Assembly: GCF_029626175.1 (NCBI RefSeq)
Contig: NZ_JARUBM010000002.1
Span: 6,465,001 to 6,529,000, forward strand
Source of the DNA: Micromonospora sp. WMMD1082
Lineage (GTDB): Bacteria; Actinomycetota; Actinomycetes; Mycobacteriales; Micromonosporaceae
Length of the DNA: 64,000 bases
Direction of reading: 5' to 3'
The notes beneath the pieces are model-generated. The model did no database searches. It was not told where the DNA came from and saw only the letters and a list, made by a program, of their open reading frames with translations. Positions 8,148-15,792 of this stretch are shown here, piece after piece. Within the stretch, counting starts at the first letter, position 1, and the number at the start of each line of letters is the position of its first letter. Position numbers and translations under genes: made by a program.

Positions 8148-8888
8148 GTGTCAACGCCACGACTCGGCAGCATTCTGCTCGGTTCGGCCGACCCGGAACG
8201 GCTGCGCACCTGGTACATCGAGGCGTTCGAACCGCTGCAGCAACCGTCCGGCTTTCTCGACTTCGACGGGTTCGACGTGCTCGTGGACAGTCGCGACGAC
8301 GTCGCAACGACGACGGTAGAACCCGGGCGCGTCATCCTCAACTTCGAGGTCACGGATGCCCGCAGGGCGGCCGCACACCTCGACGGTATGGGCGTGTCCT
8401 GGGTCGCGCCGCTGGAGGAGCGTAAGGACGGCCTGTTCGGCACACTGCTGGACCCGGACGGCAACTACGTGCAGATCATCGAGCTCAACGCGGAGTACCT
8501 CGCCGCCGTCCGCGGTGGCTCCGGGATGCTCGCGGGTTCGGTGGCGTTCAACGGGTTCTCGGTGGACGACATCCCCCGCGCGCAGGAGTTCTACCGCGAC
8601 ACGCTCGGGATCCCGGTGACCGAGGAGCACGGCATGCTGCACCTGCATGTCGGCGGCAACCGGGAAATCCTGGTATACCCCAAGCCGAACCACGAGCCAG
8701 CCACCTACACGATGCTCAACTTCCCGGTCGATGACATCGACGCGGCGGTGGCGTGGCTGCGCGAGCGCGGCGTGGAGATGGAGAAGTTCGACGGCGTCGA
8801 CGACGACGGCGTATTCCGGAAGGGCGGGCCGCTGATCGCCTGGTTCCGTGACCCGGCCGGCAACATCATGTCGGTCATCAAGGAGTGA
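8148..8888 (+). CDS. Two-domain VOC (glyoxalase/dioxygenase fold) protein
   Basis: Protein of 246 aa made of two vicinal-oxygen-chelate modules (residues about 5-115 and 130-245). The first contains GTLLDPDGNYVQIIE and the second AWFRDPAGNIMSVIK, the paired beta-strand/metal-ligand ends of each module. Family members act as isomerases, dioxygenases or drug-binding resistance proteins, and the exact role cannot be told from sequence. The GTG at 8148 has GGAGG 6 nt upstream. It follows the GT2 gene by 42 bp, so the two are probably cotranscribed, and a hairpin terminator follows at 8937. Confidence 0.85.
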   Translation: MSTPRLGSILLGSADPERLRTWYIEAFEPLQQPSGFLDFDGFDVLVDSRDDVATTTVEPGRVILNFEVTDARRAAAHLDGMGVSWVAPLEERKDGLFGTLLDPDGNYVQIIELNAEYLAAVRGGSGMLAGSVAFNGFSVDDIPRAQEFYRDTLGIPVTEEHGMLHLHVGGNREILVYPKPNHEPATYTMLNFPVDDIDAAVAWLRERGVEMEKFDGVDDDGVFRKGGPLIAWFRDPAGNIMSVIKE

Positions 8889-8936
8889 AACCCGGGCTCG
8901 AACCGGACACCCTGTATCTGTAGGCGGAATGGGATT

Positions 8937-8973
8937 CGGGCTCCTCGGTTGACGGTCGAGGAGCCCGGATTTT
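8937..8973 (+). terminator. Hairpin terminator after the VOC gene
   Basis: A perfect 11-bp stem (CGGGCTCCTCG, 8937-8947, and CGAGGAGCCCG, 8957-8967) encloses a 9-nt loop and is followed by GATTTT. It fits an intrinsic terminator for the plus-strand GT2/VOC unit. Confidence 0.75.
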
Positions 8974-9005
8974 CGCACCCGAGGCGGCACCGGGGACAGC
9001 ATTGA

Positions 9006-9035
9006 GCCGCTCCGCGGAGAAACACACGGAGCGGC
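9006..9035. terminator. Hairpin between convergent genes
   Basis: GCCGCTCCG at 9006-9014 and CGGAGCGGC at 9027-9035 form a perfect 9-bp stem just beyond the cyclase stop. It is a likely terminator for the minus-strand cyclase gene, back to back with the hairpin at 8937. Confidence 0.55.
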
Positions 9036-9047
9036 CCGGTCGAGCGG

Positions 9048-9986
9048 CTATTTGATCGCCAGCGGGTTGATCGGCGACGCCACCGCCCGGCTCACCTTCA
9101 GCGGAGGTGCCGCGAAGAAGAACTCCCAGACACCGTCGTTCTCGCAGTCGGCCGCGAGTTCCTCGAAGTCCAGGATCTCCCCGAGCGTCATGCCCATGTC
9201 CCGGATGAGAACCATGTGGACGGTCAGCAGCGCGTCAGGGTTCTCGCCCGGAAGCACCTCGATGGCCCAGTTGTCCGAGCAGACCGCGGCGACGTCGCGG
9301 TCGCGCAGCCAGGCGCAGCACATCTGGCCGAGGCCGGGCTCACCGGCCATGAACGCGTTCCGGTCGCCGTCCCGCAGGAACTTGCGGCGCCAGCCGGTGC
9401 GGAACAACAGGATGTCGCCCGGGCCGACCTCGACGCCGCCCTGCCGCGCGGCCGCCTCGTCGAGATCCTCGGGAGTGATGACGGTGCCGCTTTCCAGCCA
9501 GTCGACGCCCTTCAGCGCCGCGATGTCCAGCAGCACGCCACGGCCGGCAATTCCCGCGCTCTGCTGGTCGATTGCGCAGTGCGCGGTGCCTCTGACGGTC
9601 ACACCGCCAGCCGGGAAGCCGTTGTACATCCGGTCGTCGTAGTACACGTGCGACAGCGCGTCCCACTGCGATGAGCCCTGCAGCGCCATGAAGATGTAGT
9701 CGTCGGCGAACCGGAACCCGCCCGGGAACACCTGCTCGGCACCGGTCTCCGACATCAGGTGGACGGGATTGATCCGTCCTCCACCCGGCTGCGGCCCGTT
9801 CTCGTCGAGCGGGATGCCAAGGTCGAACACCTTGCCCCGCCGGACCAGGCCGGCCGCTGCCACCAGCCGCTCCGGCGTGATCAGGTTGGTGGTGCCGCGC
9901 TGGTCGTCGGGGCCCCAGCGGCCCCAGTTGCTCAGCCGCGCGCCGAGCGCCCGGAAGTCCTCTATCGTGGCCGGCTGCTGGGTCAT
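9048..9986 (-). CDS. Cyclase-family metal-dependent hydrolase (kynurenine formamidase-like)
   Basis: Protein of 312 aa of the cyclase/arylformamidase (PF04199) family, which hydrolyse amide or lactone bonds with a divalent metal. The family centre appears as GSSQWDALSHVYYDD near residues 104-118, with later conserved parts RGVLLDIA and GDILLFRTGW. It lies one base after the epoxide-hydrolase-like gene (TGA-C-ATG), so translation is probably coupled. Its substrate is unknown. A plausible role is tailoring or detoxification of an aromatic or lactone compound with its neighbour. Confidence 0.85.
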   Translation of the reverse strand: MTQQPATIEDFRALGARLSNWGRWGPDDQRGTTNLITPERLVAAAGLVRRGKVFDLGIPLDENGPQPGGGRINPVHLMSETGAEQVFPGGFRFADDYIFMALQGSSQWDALSHVYYDDRMYNGFPAGGVTVRGTAHCAIDQQSAGIAGRGVLLDIAALKGVDWLESGTVITPEDLDEAAARQGGVEVGPGDILLFRTGWRRKFLRDGDRNAFMAGEPGLGQMCCAWLRDRDVAAVCSDNWAIEVLPGENPDALLTVHMVLIRDMGMTLGEILDFEELAADCENDGVWEFFFAAPPLKVSRAVASPINPLAIK

Positions 9987-9987
9987 G

Positions 9988-11145
9988 TCATTCCTTGATC
10001 AGTCGGCGGAACGCCCGGACGTCCTCGATGAACAGGTCCGGCTCCTCCAGGGCGGCGAAGTTGCCGCCCCGGTCGAACTCGTTCCAGTGCACGATCGACG
10101 GGAAGTCCCGATCGGCGAAGCGCCGGATCGGCACGAACGGTGCGTGTGGGAACACCGCCACACCGAGCGGCGCCTTGATCGCCGGGTACCGGCCCGTGGA
10201 CACGTTGATCGGCAGGTTCTCGGCGATCTCGTAGTAAAACTGGGCGGAGGAGCCAGCCGTACCGGTGAACCAGTAGATGCTCGCGATGGCTAGGAGGCGG
10301 TCGCGGTTCACCGCGTCCTCCGGAACGCTCGCCGAGTCCGTCCAGTCCTTGTACTTCTCGACGATCCAGGCAAGCTGCCCGATCGGCGAGTCGGTCAGCG
10401 CGTACGCCACCGTGTGCGGCCGGGTCGCCTGGAGCTTCATCGATCCGGCGAGCTCCCGGACGAACCGGGCCGACCGCGCCAGCCGGGTCCGGTCCTCGTC
10501 GTCGAGGTTGTCGAGCTCGCCCGGATCGCCGCTGGGCGGGGTAGGCAGCGTGTTGAGGTGCACCCCGGCCACGTGCTCCTCGTCAACGCCGGCGAGAGTG
10601 AGCGACACACCGGTGCCGAAGTCGGCGGCCTGAGCCAGGTAGCGGTCGTATCCGAGCCGGCGCATCAGCTCCGCCCACGCCTGGGCTGTGCGCAGGTTGT
10701 TCCAGCCGACGTTCGGGTTGGGCCCGGAGAAGCCGAACCCAGGCAACGAGGGCATCACGAGGTGGAAGGCGTCCGCCGGGTCGCCGCCGTGGGCCCGGGG
10801 ATCGGTCAGCGGTCCGATGACGTCTAGGAATTCCACGACCGAGCCGGGCCAGCCGTGCGTCATGATCATCGGCGTCGCGCCCGGCTCAGGCGAACGCACG
10901 TGCATGAAGTAGATGGTCGTACCGTCGAAGTCGGCGGTGTACTGGGGGTAACCGTTCAAGCAGGCCTCGACGGCACGCCAGTCGAAGTCGGTGCGCCAGA
11001 AATTGACCAGGTTCTTGAGGTAGCTCGTCGGCACGCCGCGCTCCCAGCCGACGTCTGGCAGCTTCTCCGGCCAACGGGCCTCAGCCAACCGGCGACTGAG
11101 ATCCTTCAGCTGCACCTCGGGTATTTGTACGCGAAACGGCTGCAT
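9988..11145 (-). CDS. Epoxide hydrolase-fold protein with catalytic His replaced by Asn
   Basis: Alpha/beta hydrolase of 385 aa with an N-terminal EHN domain (residues 1-110), as in microsomal-type epoxide hydrolases. HGWPG (97-101) is the oxyanion region, and Asp175 in AQAADFG is the expected nucleophile. The C-terminal motif, normally GGHFAAxExP and carrying the catalytic His, reads GGNFAALEEP here; the codon at 10060-10062 is AAC on the minus strand, giving Asn362. The enzyme may therefore be inactive or changed in chemistry. The ATG at 11145 has no Shine-Dalgarno but an AT-rich TATTAC just upstream, so a leaderless message is possible. It is coupled to the cyclase gene. Confidence 0.85.
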   Translation of the reverse strand: MQPFRVQIPEVQLKDLSRRLAEARWPEKLPDVGWERGVPTSYLKNLVNFWRTDFDWRAVEACLNGYPQYTADFDGTTIYFMHVRSPEPGATPMIMTHGWPGSVVEFLDVIGPLTDPRAHGGDPADAFHLVMPSLPGFGFSGPNPNVGWNNLRTAQAWAELMRRLGYDRYLAQAADFGTGVSLTLAGVDEEHVAGVHLNTLPTPPSGDPGELDNLDDEDRTRLARSARFVRELAGSMKLQATRPHTVAYALTDSPIGQLAWIVEKYKDWTDSASVPEDAVNRDRLLAIASIYWFTGTAGSSAQFYYEIAENLPINVSTGRYPAIKAPLGVAVFPHAPFVPIRRFADRDFPSIVHWNEFDRGGNFAALEEPDLFIEDVRAFRRLIKE

Positions 11146-11337
11146 ACAGTAATAATCGGCGCGACACCCAGCAGGGTTCATCTCTCCCCTTGCTGTTGCC
11201 CGCGTCGGCGCTCGGACCCAGTTCAGCGTGAGCGGGCATTCCCTTGACCAACTCACGACGAAAACTCGCCGCTGCTGTCCATCGGCGACCTCGCCGGCCG
11301 TCGTACCGTGAGAGATGGATGCCGGGGAGGAGAACCG

Positions 11338-11673
11338 ATGAAATATCTCATGCTGGTCTGTGTCGACGAGTCGCTGGTCCTGCCGCCGGAGGATGTGGCG
11401 GTATCCGATTGTCCCGGGGAGTGGGCGGAGGTGGCCGGACGCAACGTCTGGCTGTCCGGCAGTCAGCTGCAGGGGGTAAGCGATGCCACCACGGTACGGG
11501 TCCGCGACAGCGAGGTGCTGATAGCGGACGGCCCGTTCACCGAGACCAAGGAGCAGATCGCCGGCTTCGACATTATCGAGTGTGCCGACCTCGACGAGGC
11601 GATCGAGGTGGCGTCCAAGCACCCGGTCGCCCGGCACGGCGTGCTGGAGCTGCGGCCCTTCCGGCAGGGGTGA
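11338..11673 (+). CDS. YCII/DGPF-domain protein
   Basis: Small protein of 111 aa of the YCII family with the DGPF signature at residues 64-67 (LIADGPFTETKEQIAGF). Such proteins are typical partners of ECF42 sigma factors, usually encoded right beside the sigma gene, and their biochemical role is unclear. Here an ECF42-type sigma lies 4 kb away on the other strand, with an ABC exporter cassette in between. The ATG at 11338 has GGAGGAG 6 nt upstream; an earlier in-frame ATG at 11308 lacks such a site. A hairpin follows at 11679. Confidence 0.88.
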   Translation: MKYLMLVCVDESLVLPPEDVAVSDCPGEWAEVAGRNVWLSGSQLQGVSDATTVRVRDSEVLIADGPFTETKEQIAGFDIIECADLDEAIEVASKHPVARHGVLELRPFRQG

Positions 11674-11678
11674 GCCAG

Positions 11679-11703
11679 CCCTCAACCGCGGCGCGGTTGA
11701 GGG
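11679..11703. terminator. Hairpin between convergent DGPF and ABC genes
   Basis: CCCTCAACCG (11679-11688) and CGGTTGAGGG (11694-11703) form a perfect 10-bp stem with a 5-nt loop, six bases after the DGPF stop. Confidence 0.65.
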
Positions 11704-11777
11704 CCCCGCTCCGGCAGCGCCCTGACTCGTCACGGGTCGGTTGCGCTCATGCTCGACACGTCCCCGCCTTCCCGCGC

Positions 11778-13562
11778 CTACCGGTAGGCCTGGGCCTGAA
11801 GGCTGAACAGATCGGCGTAAAGCTCGCCGCGTCGCATCAGCTCATCGTGACTGCCGGCCTCGACCACCCGGCCGTCGCGCAATACGATGATCAGATCCGC
11901 CATGCGCACCGTCGAGAAGCGGTGCGAGACGAACAGGGTGATGGCCCCGGTACTGGCCCTCAGCTGCGCGGCCTGCCGGGCGTACGACTCGAACAACCGA
12001 TGCTCGGCCAGCGGATCCAGGGCCGACGTGGGCTCGTCGAGCACCAGCAACAACGGCGTCTCGCGCATAAGCGCCCGGCCCAGCGCGAGCTTCTGCCACT
12101 GACCACCGGAGAGCTCGGCACCCTCGGTGTAGCTCTTGCCAAGCTGGGTGTGCAGTCCGTGCTGCAGCCGCTCCAGGACGTCGCTGCCCTGCGCCCGATC
12201 CAGCGCGTCGGTGACCGCGCCGTCGTCTCCCATCCGGGTCACGTCGCCGAGACCGACCACCTGACCCGCGAGCAGTTCGAAGCGGACGAAGTCCTGGAAG
12301 GCCGCCGACAGATGCCTGCGCCATGACTCGGCCGGAATCCGGCGCAGGTCGGTGCCATCGACCAGAATCTGCCCGCTGGTCGGCCGGTACAGGCCGCAGA
12401 GCAGCTTGACCAGGGTGGTCTTGCCGGCGCCGTTCTCGCCGACGATGGCCACGCTGGCCCCGGCCGGCAGGCTCAGCGACACGCCGCTCAGCACCGCTTC
12501 GCTGGTGCCCGGATAGGTGAAGTCCACGTCCCGGAGCTCGATCCCGGTGGTCAGCCGAGCCGGCGGCTCCTGGTCGACCGGCACCGGGTGGTCGACCGCG
12601 ACCAGGTTCCGCACGGAATCCAGGCGGCGCAGCAAGCTGCCCATCCGCTGCAGGTTGGCGAGCAGCGTGACCGCCACGGTGACCTGCTGGTTGACCTGGG
12701 TGGCGAGAACGATGACGAGGACCACGTCGCCGATCGTGCTGCGGCCGGTGATAGCCTCCCGCACGACCAGCAACACCGCGCCGACGTAGGCCAGGCCGAA
12801 CATCACCTGCCCGAGGGTCCGGACCACGGAGGCCATCCCGTACGAACGGACCAGCCCCCGGCTCGCCCGCTCCCATTCCCGCAGGCGCCGCCGGCGCAGC
12901 TCGTCGCGGAGCCGGAAGACCCGCAGCTCGCCGGCGAACCGGGCCGAGGTGGACAGCCGGAACAGGTTGAGGGCGATCCGGGTCGGCTCGGCGGTTTCGG
13001 TCTTGGCCCGGTTGATCCGCGACTCGGCCCAGCGCCCGCAGATCAGCGGCGGCACCGCCGCGAGCGGCAGTAGCAGCAGAATCGGGTTCAGGCCGGCCAG
13101 CAGGATCGCGGTGAATATCACGGCCAGGGTCAGGCCTAGCATCCCGAACAGCGACTCCAGTGCACCGATCAGCCCACGGCTCTCCCGGTGCAGCACCGTC
13201 AGTTCGTCGGCGTACTCGGCGCGTTCCTGGTGTTCGATCCCCTCGGAGCCGTTGGTGAGCAGGATCAGATCCCGCACCACTTCGAGCTCGGCCAGTTCGG
13301 CCAGTTCTTGGTAGAAGATGTACGAGAAGTGCGCAAAGGTAAGGCTCACGATGGCCAGGACCGCCATCGCGACGCCGTACCAGACGGCCGCGCCGGCCTG
13401 TCCGGAGATGACCGCGTCGGTCATCATTCCCAGCACCAGAGCCAGCAGCGGGCCGCTCACGGTACCGGCCACCATCAGGCCCGTCGCCGCGATGGTCTTG
13501 CGGCGGTTCGCCCGCCAGGCCATCGCCAGCAGCCGCCAGGACCCGCTCAACGTCGTCCTCAT
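11778..13562 (-). CDS. ABC exporter half-transporter (permease-ATPase), second of pair
   Basis: Fused ABC half-transporter of 594 aa. Six membrane helices occupy about residues 20-310, followed by the ATPase domain with Walker A GENGAGKTT, Q-loop AFQDF, signature LSGGQ and Walker B LLLVLDEPTSALDP, plus the switch His in SHRFS. The ATG at 13562 overlaps the upstream transporter stop by 4 bp (ATGA). The pair most likely forms a heterodimer. In layout and in the ATPase wording it resembles RamA/RamB-type exporters found with lanthipeptide and other peptide clusters, but no peptide maturation enzyme is present in the window. Confidence 0.9.
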   Translation of the reverse strand: MRTTLSGSWRLLAMAWRANRRKTIAATGLMVAGTVSGPLLALVLGMMTDAVISGQAGAAVWYGVAMAVLAIVSLTFAHFSYIFYQELAELAELEVVRDLILLTNGSEGIEHQERAEYADELTVLHRESRGLIGALESLFGMLGLTLAVIFTAILLAGLNPILLLLPLAAVPPLICGRWAESRINRAKTETAEPTRIALNLFRLSTSARFAGELRVFRLRDELRRRRLREWERASRGLVRSYGMASVVRTLGQVMFGLAYVGAVLLVVREAITGRSTIGDVVLVIVLATQVNQQVTVAVTLLANLQRMGSLLRRLDSVRNLVAVDHPVPVDQEPPARLTTGIELRDVDFTYPGTSEAVLSGVSLSLPAGASVAIVGENGAGKTTLVKLLCGLYRPTSGQILVDGTDLRRIPAESWRRHLSAAFQDFVRFELLAGQVVGLGDVTRMGDDGAVTDALDRAQGSDVLERLQHGLHTQLGKSYTEGAELSGGQWQKLALGRALMRETPLLLVLDEPTSALDPLAEHRLFESYARQAAQLRASTGAITLFVSHRFSTVRMADLIIVLRDGRVVEAGSHDELMRRGELYADLFSLQAQAYR

Positions 13563-15436
13563 GCCGCCCTCGCCGTCTCGTCGGTGAACCGGTCGGCCTG
13601 CAACCGGAACAGTCGTGCGTACTCGCCGTCCTGGGCCATCAGCTCGTCGTGGCTGCCCTGCTCAGCCACCCGACCGCCGTCGAGTACCACGATTCGATCG
13701 GCCTGCCGCACGGTGGAGAACCGGTGCGAGATCAACAACGTTGTGGCACCCTCCGTGAGCTGGGTGAACTCCCGGAAGAAGCCGGCCTCGGCGCGGACGT
13801 CCAGGCTGGCTGTGGGCTCGTCAAGCACCAGGATCGAGGCGCCGTGGCGCAGGCCGAACAGCGCCCGAGCCAACGCGATCCGCTGCCACTGCCCCCCAGA
13901 CAGGTCGGCGCCGTCCACGAGGTGCCGGGCCAACAAGGTCTCCATGCCACGCGGCAGCGTGTCGAGCATCTTGTGTAGGTTCACCGCCTCGATCGCGGAC
14001 CGGATCCCGGTCCGGTCGTCCAGGTGCTCCACCGCGCCGAAGCCGACGTTGTCGGCGGCCGACACCTCGAACTGGGCGAACTCCTGGAAGGTGACCCCGA
14101 GCCGGGCCCGCCACTCGTGCAGCTCGTATGAGCGGATGTCGACGCCGTCCAGCCGGATCGTGCCGGAGGTCGGCTCGTACAATCGGGCGAGCAGCTTGAC
14201 CAGGGTGGTCTTGCCGGCGCCGTTCACGCCGACCAGGGCCGTACACTGGCCAATCGGGATGGTGAGGTCCAGGTCTTCGAAGATCATCCGGTCGTCGCCC
14301 GGATAGTGGAAGCTCACCCGGTCGAAGTGGATCGCCCCGGTCGGCGGGGCGGGCGGCGCCGCGACGTCCCGCACAGCCTGCCCGGCGTACCCGGCGACGC
14401 CCTCGCGGAAGAGCTTGACCTTCTGGTAGGCGTGCATGCCGAGGGCGGTCTGCAGGTCCGACTCCGGCCAGTACTCGCCGAGCCGCAGCGCGCCGAGTGC
14501 CGCCTGCATGACCATCGCGAACCCGGTCAGGGTCAGCCCGGCCGTCACATCCGTCGCGGCCCGGCCCGCGAAGGCGAACACCGCGCCGGCAATGACCAGG
14601 CCAACAGCCGTGACCCGGATGAACTGCCACAGATAGATCCGTCGGCGCGCCTCCCACACCAGCACCAGCCATTCGAGGAAGCTGTGGCGCCAGAAATCCA
14701 CGAAGAAGTTGTGCAGCCCGAAGACGCGCATCTCCTTGGCCGAACCCGCCGCAGTGGCCACCTCACGCAGGTAGTCGTTCCTCAGCTCCTGCGGGTCGAG
14801 CAGGAACCGCTCCTCGGCGAACTTCCGCAGGCCACCGCGCTGTCCGTAACGCTGCAGCACCACGGCAGCGGCCAGCGCCGCCGCAGCGGGCCACGACAGC
14901 ACCACGCCGACCACCACGGCATACCCGGCCAACTGTGTGTAGCGCCCGATCAGGGCGAGCAGGCCGGCCACGGCCTCGCCAGGGCTGAACAGCCAGTTCT
15001 CCAGCTCCCGGGCGGCCACCCGAAGGTGCTCCACCAGGCCCGGGTCCTCCAAGGGGCCGACCCCCGCAGTCCTGGTCGCGATCGACATCAGCTCGTCGCT
15101 GACCAGGCCGTCGATGCGCCGCGCCACGAGCTTGCCGAGCAATTCCTGCACCGGCGCGATGATCTGCTGTCCGACGAACGCCGCCGCGGCCAGTAGGAAG
15201 GCGGTCACCAGGTCGTCCCACTCTGGCGATCCCAGGCCGGCGATGACCGCGGCCGGCACCTTGCCGAGCAGGATCGAGGAGGCCACCACGAACGCTGGCG
15301 GCAACAGCCCAACGACCAGGTTGACCAGCACGATGGTTACGACCATCGGGGCGCCGGCGCGACCGGCCAGCCGGGCGATCTCCAGCCGGTCCCGGGTCAG
15401 CCGGACCAGGGTCTGCAGGCGGGTCTCCGGCGTCAT
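13559..15436 (-). CDS. ABC exporter half-transporter (permease-ATPase), first of pair
   Basis: Fused half-transporter of 625 aa. The membrane domain spans residues about 25-330. The ATPase carries Walker A GVNGAGKTT, Q-loop TFQEF, signature LSGGQ, Walker B ILVLDEPTASLD and SHRFS. The ATG at 15436 has AGGAGG with 6 nt spacing and overlaps the stop of a mini-gene by 4 bp; the frame extends to 15592 but without a better start. All three genes (mini-gene and both transporters) share ATGA overlaps, so they form one translationally coupled unit. The cargo is unknown. Confidence 0.9.
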   Translation of the reverse strand: MTPETRLQTLVRLTRDRLEIARLAGRAGAPMVVTIVLVNLVVGLLPPAFVVASSILLGKVPAAVIAGLGSPEWDDLVTAFLLAAAAFVGQQIIAPVQELLGKLVARRIDGLVSDELMSIATRTAGVGPLEDPGLVEHLRVAARELENWLFSPGEAVAGLLALIGRYTQLAGYAVVVGVVLSWPAAAALAAAVVLQRYGQRGGLRKFAEERFLLDPQELRNDYLREVATAAGSAKEMRVFGLHNFFVDFWRHSFLEWLVLVWEARRRIYLWQFIRVTAVGLVIAGAVFAFAGRAATDVTAGLTLTGFAMVMQAALGALRLGEYWPESDLQTALGMHAYQKVKLFREGVAGYAGQAVRDVAAPPAPPTGAIHFDRVSFHYPGDDRMIFEDLDLTIPIGQCTALVGVNGAGKTTLVKLLARLYEPTSGTIRLDGVDIRSYELHEWRARLGVTFQEFAQFEVSAADNVGFGAVEHLDDRTGIRSAIEAVNLHKMLDTLPRGMETLLARHLVDGADLSGGQWQRIALARALFGLRHGASILVLDEPTASLDVRAEAGFFREFTQLTEGATTLLISHRFSTVRQADRIVVLDGGRVAEQGSHDELMAQDGEYARLFRLQADRFTDETARAA

Positions 15437-15525
15437 CGCGTCCCTCCTGCGACGAGGGCGCAGCTGAGCAGGGTCCTGCCGTCGCAGTTCAGGATGATGA
15501 CGCTGCACGTGTACTGACCTGTCAC
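15433..15525 (-). CDS. 30-codon mini-gene coupled to ABC exporter; probable GT2 N-terminal remnant
   Basis: A GTG at 15525 preceded by CTGGAGG with a 4-nt spacer opens a 30-codon frame whose TGA overlaps the exporter ATG (ATGA). The product contains YTCSVIILNCDGRTLL and three Cys (positions 7, 14, 22). The frame also extends upstream to an ATG at 15606 (57 codons) without a ribosome site. Two readings are possible. It may be a short Cys-containing exported peptide. Alternatively, the SVIILNxDGRxLL wording equals the first beta strand of GT2 glycosyltransferases, so it may be what is left of a GT2 gene after an internal deletion. I favour the second. Confidence 0.4.
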   Translation of the reverse strand: MTGQYTCSVIILNCDGRTLLSCALVAGGTR

Positions 15526-15554
15526 CGGTCCTCCAGTTCGGAGATCGTGGGTAT

Positions 15555-15707
15555 TCAGGAGAACGACGAACGCGGAGCCCGCAAATGGACAACTGGATCC
15601 GCCCATCCCGGAGCGGACCCGGAGCGGGCCTCCTCGTCGAAGCGCGGGAACAGGTCCGGATGGTCGAAGGGGTAGAGGCCGAGCAGGCTCAGCCGGTTGC
15701 CGATCAC
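15555..15707 (-). pseudogene. Unidentified coding remnant, about 50 codons
   Basis: From the GTG at 15707 to the TGA at 15555 the minus strand reads LSLLGLYPFDHPDLFPRFDE with strongly biased third positions for about 35 codons, after which the bias fades. No ribosome binding site is present and I do not recognise the family. It looks like the C-terminal tail of a gene cut off at its junction with the sigma-factor gene, lying between sigma and mini-gene on the same strand. A functional small protein cannot be excluded. Confidence 0.3.
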
Positions 15708-15792
15708 GGAAACGATGGTGCCCCTGCGGTCTGGGTTTCTCCGCGCGCCGCCCCGGTGCCGAACGGCGGGGCCATCGGCGGCATGCCGGCGC

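Noticed and set aside
15433..15606. Class III lanthipeptide (RamS/AmfS-like) precursor
   Set aside because: Some Ser/Leu/Cys spacing is similar, but there is no leader of the LLDLQ type, no synthetase gene in the window, and the GT2 first-strand match explains the sequence better. It is kept only as an alternative in the findings.
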